Assembly: GCA_016183945.1 (NCBI GenBank)
Contig: JACPDP010000045.1
Location: 1-22,750, forward strand
Reading direction: 5' to 3'
Source: Magnetospirillum sp.
Lineage (GTDB): Bacteria; Pseudomonadota; Alphaproteobacteria; Rhodospirillales; Magnetospirillaceae
Length of the DNA stretch: 22,750 bases
The notes below the pieces were generated by a model, which had not been told where the DNA came from, did no database searches, and was given only the letters and a program-made list of their open reading frames with translations. The position numbers were made by a program, and so were the translations under genes. Below are positions 15,114 through 22,750 of the stretch, in pieces; position 1 is the first letter of the stretch; each line of letters starts with the position of its first letter.

Positions 15114-17268
15114 ATGTCCATGTTCAAGATTTTCCGCAAGGAACTGATGTGGGGCGGCCGCAAGCTGGTTCTGGAGACGGGCAAGATCGCCCGCCAGGCC
15201 GACGGCGCCGTGCTCGCCACCTATGGCGACACCACCGTGCTGTGCACCGTGGTGGCGCTGAAGACGCCGCGCCCGGGAATCGATTTCTTCCCGCTGACCG
15301 TTCATTACCAGGAGAAGGCGTTCGCCGCCGGCAAGATCCCGGGCGGCTTCTTCAAGCGCGAGGGGCGCCCCTGAGAAGGAAACGCTGGTCTCCCGCCTGA
15401 TCGACCGCCCGATCCGCCCCCTGTTCGCCGCCGGCTTCCGCAACGAGACGCAAGTCATCTGCACCGTGCTGTCGCATGACCTGGAGAACGATCCCGACAT
15501 CGTCGCCCTGGTCGGCGCCTCCGCCGCCCTGACCATTTCCGGCGTGCCCTTCATGGGCCCGGTGGGCGCCGCCCGCGTCGGCTATGTCGACGGCCGGTAC
15601 CTGCTGAACCCGGTCGCCGCCGACCTGGAGAACAGCGTCCTCGACCTGGTGGTCGCCGGCACCCAGGAAGGCGTGCTGATGGTGGAATCGGAGGCCAGGC
15701 AGCTGTCCGAGGACGTCATGCTGGGCGCCGTCAGCTTCGGCCACAAGCAGTTCCAGCCGGTCATCGACGCCATCATCGGCCTGGCCGAGCAGTGCGCCAA
15801 GGAGCCGTGGGACCTCCCCGCCCCGCCGGCCGCGGTGGCCACCGTCCGCGCCAAGTTCGAGGCCGCCGGCATCACAGCCGAGCTGGCCGACGCCTATAAG
15901 ATCGTCAAGAAGCAGGATCGCTACGCCGCCGTCGGCGCGATCAAGCAGAAGGCCACCGCCCTGCTCTCCGAGCAGCCCGAACTGGACGTGGCCTCCGGCA
16001 TCCTCAAGGACCTCGAATCCGAGGTGGTGCGCGGCAACATCCTGAAGACCGGCATCCGCATCGACGGCCGCGACACCAAGACGGTGCGCCCGATCGAGGC
16101 GCAGGTCGGCATGCTGCCCCGCGCCCACGGCTCCGCCCTGTTCACCCGCGGCGAGACCCAGGCCCTGGTGGTCGCCACCCTGGGCACCGGCCAGGACGAG
16201 CAGATCATCGACGCGCTGGCCGGCGAATATCGCGAAGCCTTCATGCTGCACTACAACTTCCCTCCCTACTCGGTGGGTGAAGCCGGCCGCATGGGCAGCC
16301 CGGGCCGCCGCGAGATCGGCCACGGCAAGCTGGCCTGGCGCGCCGTGCGCCCCTGCCTGCCGAGCAAGGAGTCGTTCCCCTACACCATCCGCGTCGTCAG
16401 CGAGATCACCGAGTCCAACGGCTCGTCCTCCATGGCGACGGTGTGCGGCAGCTCGCTGGCGATGATGGATGCCGGCGTGCCGATGCCCAAGCCGGTGGCC
16501 GGCATCGCCATGGGCCTGATCAAGGAAGACTACGGCTTCGCCGTGCTGTCCGACATCCTCGGCGACGAGGATCACCTGGGCGACATGGACTTCAAGGTCG
16601 CCGGCACCTGTGACGGCGTCACCGCGCTGCAGATGGACATCAAGATCACCTCGATCACCGAGGAGATCATGAGGATCGCCCTGGGTCAGGCCAAGGACGG
16701 TCGTCTGCACATCCTGGGCGAGATGGCCAAGGGCATCGACCATGCTCGTGACGAGGTGTCGGGCAATGCGCCCCGCATCACCACCATCAGCATCCCCAAG
16801 GAAAAGATCCGCGAAGTCATCGGCACCGGCGGCAAGGTCATCCGCGAGATCTGCGAGCAGACCGGCGCCAAGATCGACATCGACGACGACGGCACCATCA
16901 AGGTGGCCTCGGTGGACGGCGATGCCGCCCAGCGCGCCATCGACTGGATCCGCGGCATCGTCGCCGAGCCGGAGCTGGGCGTGGTCTACAACGGCAAGGT
17001 CGTCAAGGTCGTCGACTTCGGCGCCTTCGTGAACTTCCTGGGCTCGCGCGACGGCCTGGTCCACATCTCGGAACTGGCCCGCGATCGCGTCGCCAAGACG
17101 GCCGACGTGGTCAAGGTCGGCGATCAGGTCAAGGTCAAGGTGCTGGGCTTCGACGACCGCGGCAAGGTCAAGCTGTCCATGAAGCAGGTGGATCAGGCCA
17201 CCGGCGAGGACATCTCGGCCCAGCTCGACGCCGAGCGCCGCGAGAAGCGGGAGCGGACCGACGCGTAA
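15114..17268 (+). pseudogene. pnp: polynucleotide phosphorylase, frameshifted near codon 86
   Basis: PNPase degrades RNA 3'-5' by phosphorolysis and is a core of the RNA degradosome. The ATG at 15114 begins a normal N-terminus ([20 protein letters not shown]), but the frame stops at 15372-15374 after FKREGRP. The family sequence resumes in another frame at 15373 with [18 protein letters not shown] and runs to 17268. It includes the second RNase PH domain ([11 protein letters not shown]), the KH domain with GTGGKVI and the S1 domain. The family has a single residue, usually Thr, between GRP and EKE; here only one T remains, so two bases are probably missing. Corrected length would be about 718 residues. 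The lesion lies at the edge of the palindrome GGGGCGCCCC, which favours sequence error over gene decay. Confidence 0.92.
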
Positions 17269-17294
17269 GCGGTCGGTTCCGAGGTAACGTCAAG

Positions 17295-17325
17295 CGCGGG
17301 TCCCGGCAACGGGGCCCGCGTTTTT
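17295..17325 (+). terminator. intrinsic terminator after pnp
   Basis: CGCGGGTCCCG (17295-17305) and CGGGGCCCGCG (17310-17320) form an eleven-pair stem with one G-T wobble, closed by a GCAA tetraloop and followed by five T. It lies 26 bases after the pnp stop and marks the end of the rimP-pnp gene run. Confidence 0.9.
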
Positions 17326-17344
17326 CGTTGGAAGACTCCGTCGC

Positions 17345-17374
17345 TTGATTCTTGCGCCGACTGCGCCATATTGG
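17345..17374 (+). promoter_or_regulatory. probable promoter of the Bax-inhibitor-1 family gene
   Basis: TTGATT (17345-17350) and TATTGG (17369-17374) are 18 bases apart, in the gap between the pnp terminator and the next start codon. The predicted leader is about 30 bases. Since a strong terminator precedes it, the downstream gene needs its own promoter. Confidence 0.45.
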
Positions 17375-17411
17375 TGTTGCAATCCCAACCGAACGTGTCA
17401 GAGGAACCATC

Positions 17412-18134
17412 ATGGCCTTCGGAACCGACCGCAAGTATATGACCCCGGCCCAGGCGGAAGCGGCCGCCATCGATGTCGGCCTGCGCCAGTACATGCTGCG
17501 GGTCTACAACTTCATGGCCGCCGGACTGGCGCTGACCGGCATCGTCGCCATGGTCGTGGCGTCCTCGCCCAGCGCCATGGCGCTGATCTTCGGCACCCCC
17601 ATCAAATGGGTGGTGCTGTTCGCCCCGCTCGGCCTCGCCTTCTACATGGGGGCCAAGATCGAGAGCATGCGGGCCTCGACCGCCCAGGGCATCTTCTGGG
17701 CCTTTGCCGCGCTGATCGGCGTCATGATGTCATCCTACCTGATGATGTATACCGGCGCCTCGGTGGCGCGGGTGTTCTTCATCACCGCGGCGTCCTTCGC
17801 CGGCCTCAGCCTCTACGGCTACACCACCAGGAAGGACCTGTCGGGTTTCGGCAGCTTCCTGATCATGGGCGTGTGGGGCCTGATCATCGCCAGCGTGGTC
17901 AACATCTTCCTGCAGAGCAGCGCGCTGCACTTCGCCATGTCGGTGATCGGCGTGCTGGTGTTCGCCGGCCTGACCGCCTACGATACCCAGAAGATCAAGG
18001 AACTGTACTGGGAGGCCGACGGCGCGGAGGTGGCGGCCAAGAAGTCCATCCTGGGCGCCCTGACCCTCTATATGGACTTCATCAACATCTTCATCTTCCT
18101 GATGCAGCTGATGGGCATCCGCCGCGACGAGTAG
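17412..18134 (+). CDS. Bax inhibitor-1/YccA family integral membrane protein
   Basis: The 240-residue product is a multi-pass inner-membrane protein of the BI-1 (UPF0005) family. Seven hydrophobic segments are visible between about residue 30 and the C-terminus. The family signatures are present: YDTQKIK near residue 195 and the final LTLYMDFINIFIFLMQL segment ending in a short basic tail. Bacterial members include E. coli YccA, which modulates the FtsH protease, and BsYetJ, a pH-sensitive calcium leak channel; which role applies here cannot be told. I chose the ATG at 17412 with AGAGGA upstream rather than an in-frame start at 17352 that precedes the predicted promoter. It stands alone, with terminators on both sides. 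Confidence 0.93.
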   Translation: MAFGTDRKYMTPAQAEAAAIDVGLRQYMLRVYNFMAAGLALTGIVAMVVASSPSAMALIFGTPIKWVVLFAPLGLAFYMGAKIESMRASTAQGIFWAFAALIGVMMSSYLMMYTGASVARVFFITAASFAGLSLYGYTTRKDLSGFGSFLIMGVWGLIIASVVNIFLQSSALHFAMSVIGVLVFAGLTAYDTQKIKELYWEADGAEVAAKKSILGALTLYMDFINIFIFLMQLMGIRRDE

Positions 18135-18156
18135 CGGCCGCCCCGTCCACGGGAAC

Positions 18157-18186
18157 GAACCCCCGGCCATCCCGGTCGGGGGTTTT
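18157..18186 (+). terminator. intrinsic terminator after the BI-1 family gene
   Basis: CCCCCGGCC (18159-18167) pairs with GGTCGGGGG (18173-18181) with one wobble and a five-base loop, and is followed by five T. AA before the stem can extend pairing into the T-run, so it might also work toward the minus strand, where lpd ends near 18285. Confidence 0.88.
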
Positions 18187-18284
18187 TGTTGGTGCGCCAG
18201 GCATGGCGCGTAGTGCCATTGACACCCACCGCCGCTACGAACCACGCCAGCCGAACCCGAATCCGGTAGGATGAGAAATTCGGG

Positions 18285-19668
<1,384 letters not shown>

Positions 19669-19694
19669 GGTCGAAAGTCCTTGTTGTGAAGACT

Positions 19695-19848
19695 CCCTCC
19701 CCTGGCGAAGCCGGGGGAGGGTTGGGGTGGGGGCCCAAGCAAAGCGCGGGAGTGGTGCCCCCAAAGATTTGTTGGGCGGAAAAACTCCCGCCTCGCTTAC
19801 GCTCGTTGGGCCCCCACCCTGCCCTCCCCCGCCTGTGGCAGGGGAGGG
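19695..19848. repeat. 154-bp palindromic repeat between odhB and lpd (REP-like family 2, copy B)
   Basis: The arms 19695-19738 and 19806-19848 are inverted (CCCTCCCCTGGCGAAGCC and TGGCAGGGGAGGG at the ends, GGGGGCCCAA/TTGGGCCCCC inside). The centre shares GCGGGAGTGGTGCC, ACTCCCGCCTCGCTT and GCTCGTTGGGC with copy A, with slightly more loop sequence. It fills the space between the odhB stop and the lpd start inside what should be one transcript. Confidence 0.85.
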
Positions 19849-19860
19849 TAAGTGAAGATC

Positions 19861-21060
<1,200 letters not shown>

Positions 21061-21073
21061 CGTTCAAAGTCTC

Positions 21074-22750
<1,677 letters not shown>

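Noticed and set aside
15360..15376. programmed ribosomal frameshift in pnp
   Set aside because: No slippery heptamer or stimulatory signal is seen, PNPase is not known to use recoding, and other genes nearby are also broken.
17345..18186. transferred or phage-derived origin of the BI-1 family gene
   Set aside because: Base composition and codon use match the neighbours and no integration signals flank it.

Overview
The window is a GC-rich stretch of ordinary chromosome. The operon orders kdsD-lptC-lptA-lptB-rpoN-ptsN, rimP-nusA-ylxR/L7Ae-infB-rbfA-truB-rpsO-pnp and sucA-odhB-lpd are typical of Alphaproteobacteria. The protein sequences and the intergenic palindromes fit the Rhodospirillales, perhaps Magnetospirillum or a relative; that genus guess is inference from recall. 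I see no prophage, IS element, CRISPR array, defence locus or biosynthetic cluster, and no credible new multi-gene system.

Layout. 1-255: downstream of ptsN, with at most the first codons of a gene leaving the left edge on the minus strand. 256-5844 (minus): kdsD, lptC, lptA and lptB are joined by 4-base stop/start overlaps, followed by rpoN and then ptsN, which has its own promoter. Together they cover Kdo precursor supply, LPS export, sigma-54 and nitrogen-PTS control. 5923-6091: a 14-bp palindrome and a 125-bp inverted repeat. 6101-6878 (minus): a short RNase D gene and tRNA-Leu(CAG) with a strong promoter. 6972-7592 (minus): cobO. 7701-7849: promoter and leader of the rimP operon, with an intrinsic terminator before the first gene. 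7850-17268 (plus): rimP, nusA, ylxR-L7Ae fusion, infB, rbfA, truB, rpsO and pnp, a translation and RNA-metabolism super-operon ending in a strong terminator. 17412-18134 (plus): a Bax-inhibitor-1 family membrane protein with its own promoter and terminator. 18285-22750 (minus): sucA (its 5' part is outside the window), odhB and lpd, the three 2-oxoglutarate dehydrogenase components, with a 154-bp palindromic repeat between odhB and lpd.

The most noteworthy observation is that three housekeeping genes are broken as written. infB has a frameshift plus an in-frame TAG, pnp has a frameshift, and lpd has lost about 20 bases that encode its FAD-binding glycine motif. All lie between about 10.87 and 19.65 kb. 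Because infB is essential and the flanking codons remain conserved, sequence or assembly error is the most likely reason, but it must be checked against reads. Other points of interest are the rimP leader attenuator with a possible antiterminator pairing, a repeat element that supplies the truB ribosome-binding site, a strong hairpin in the pnp leader, and a palindrome upstream of kdsD that partly matches the ptsN promoter.
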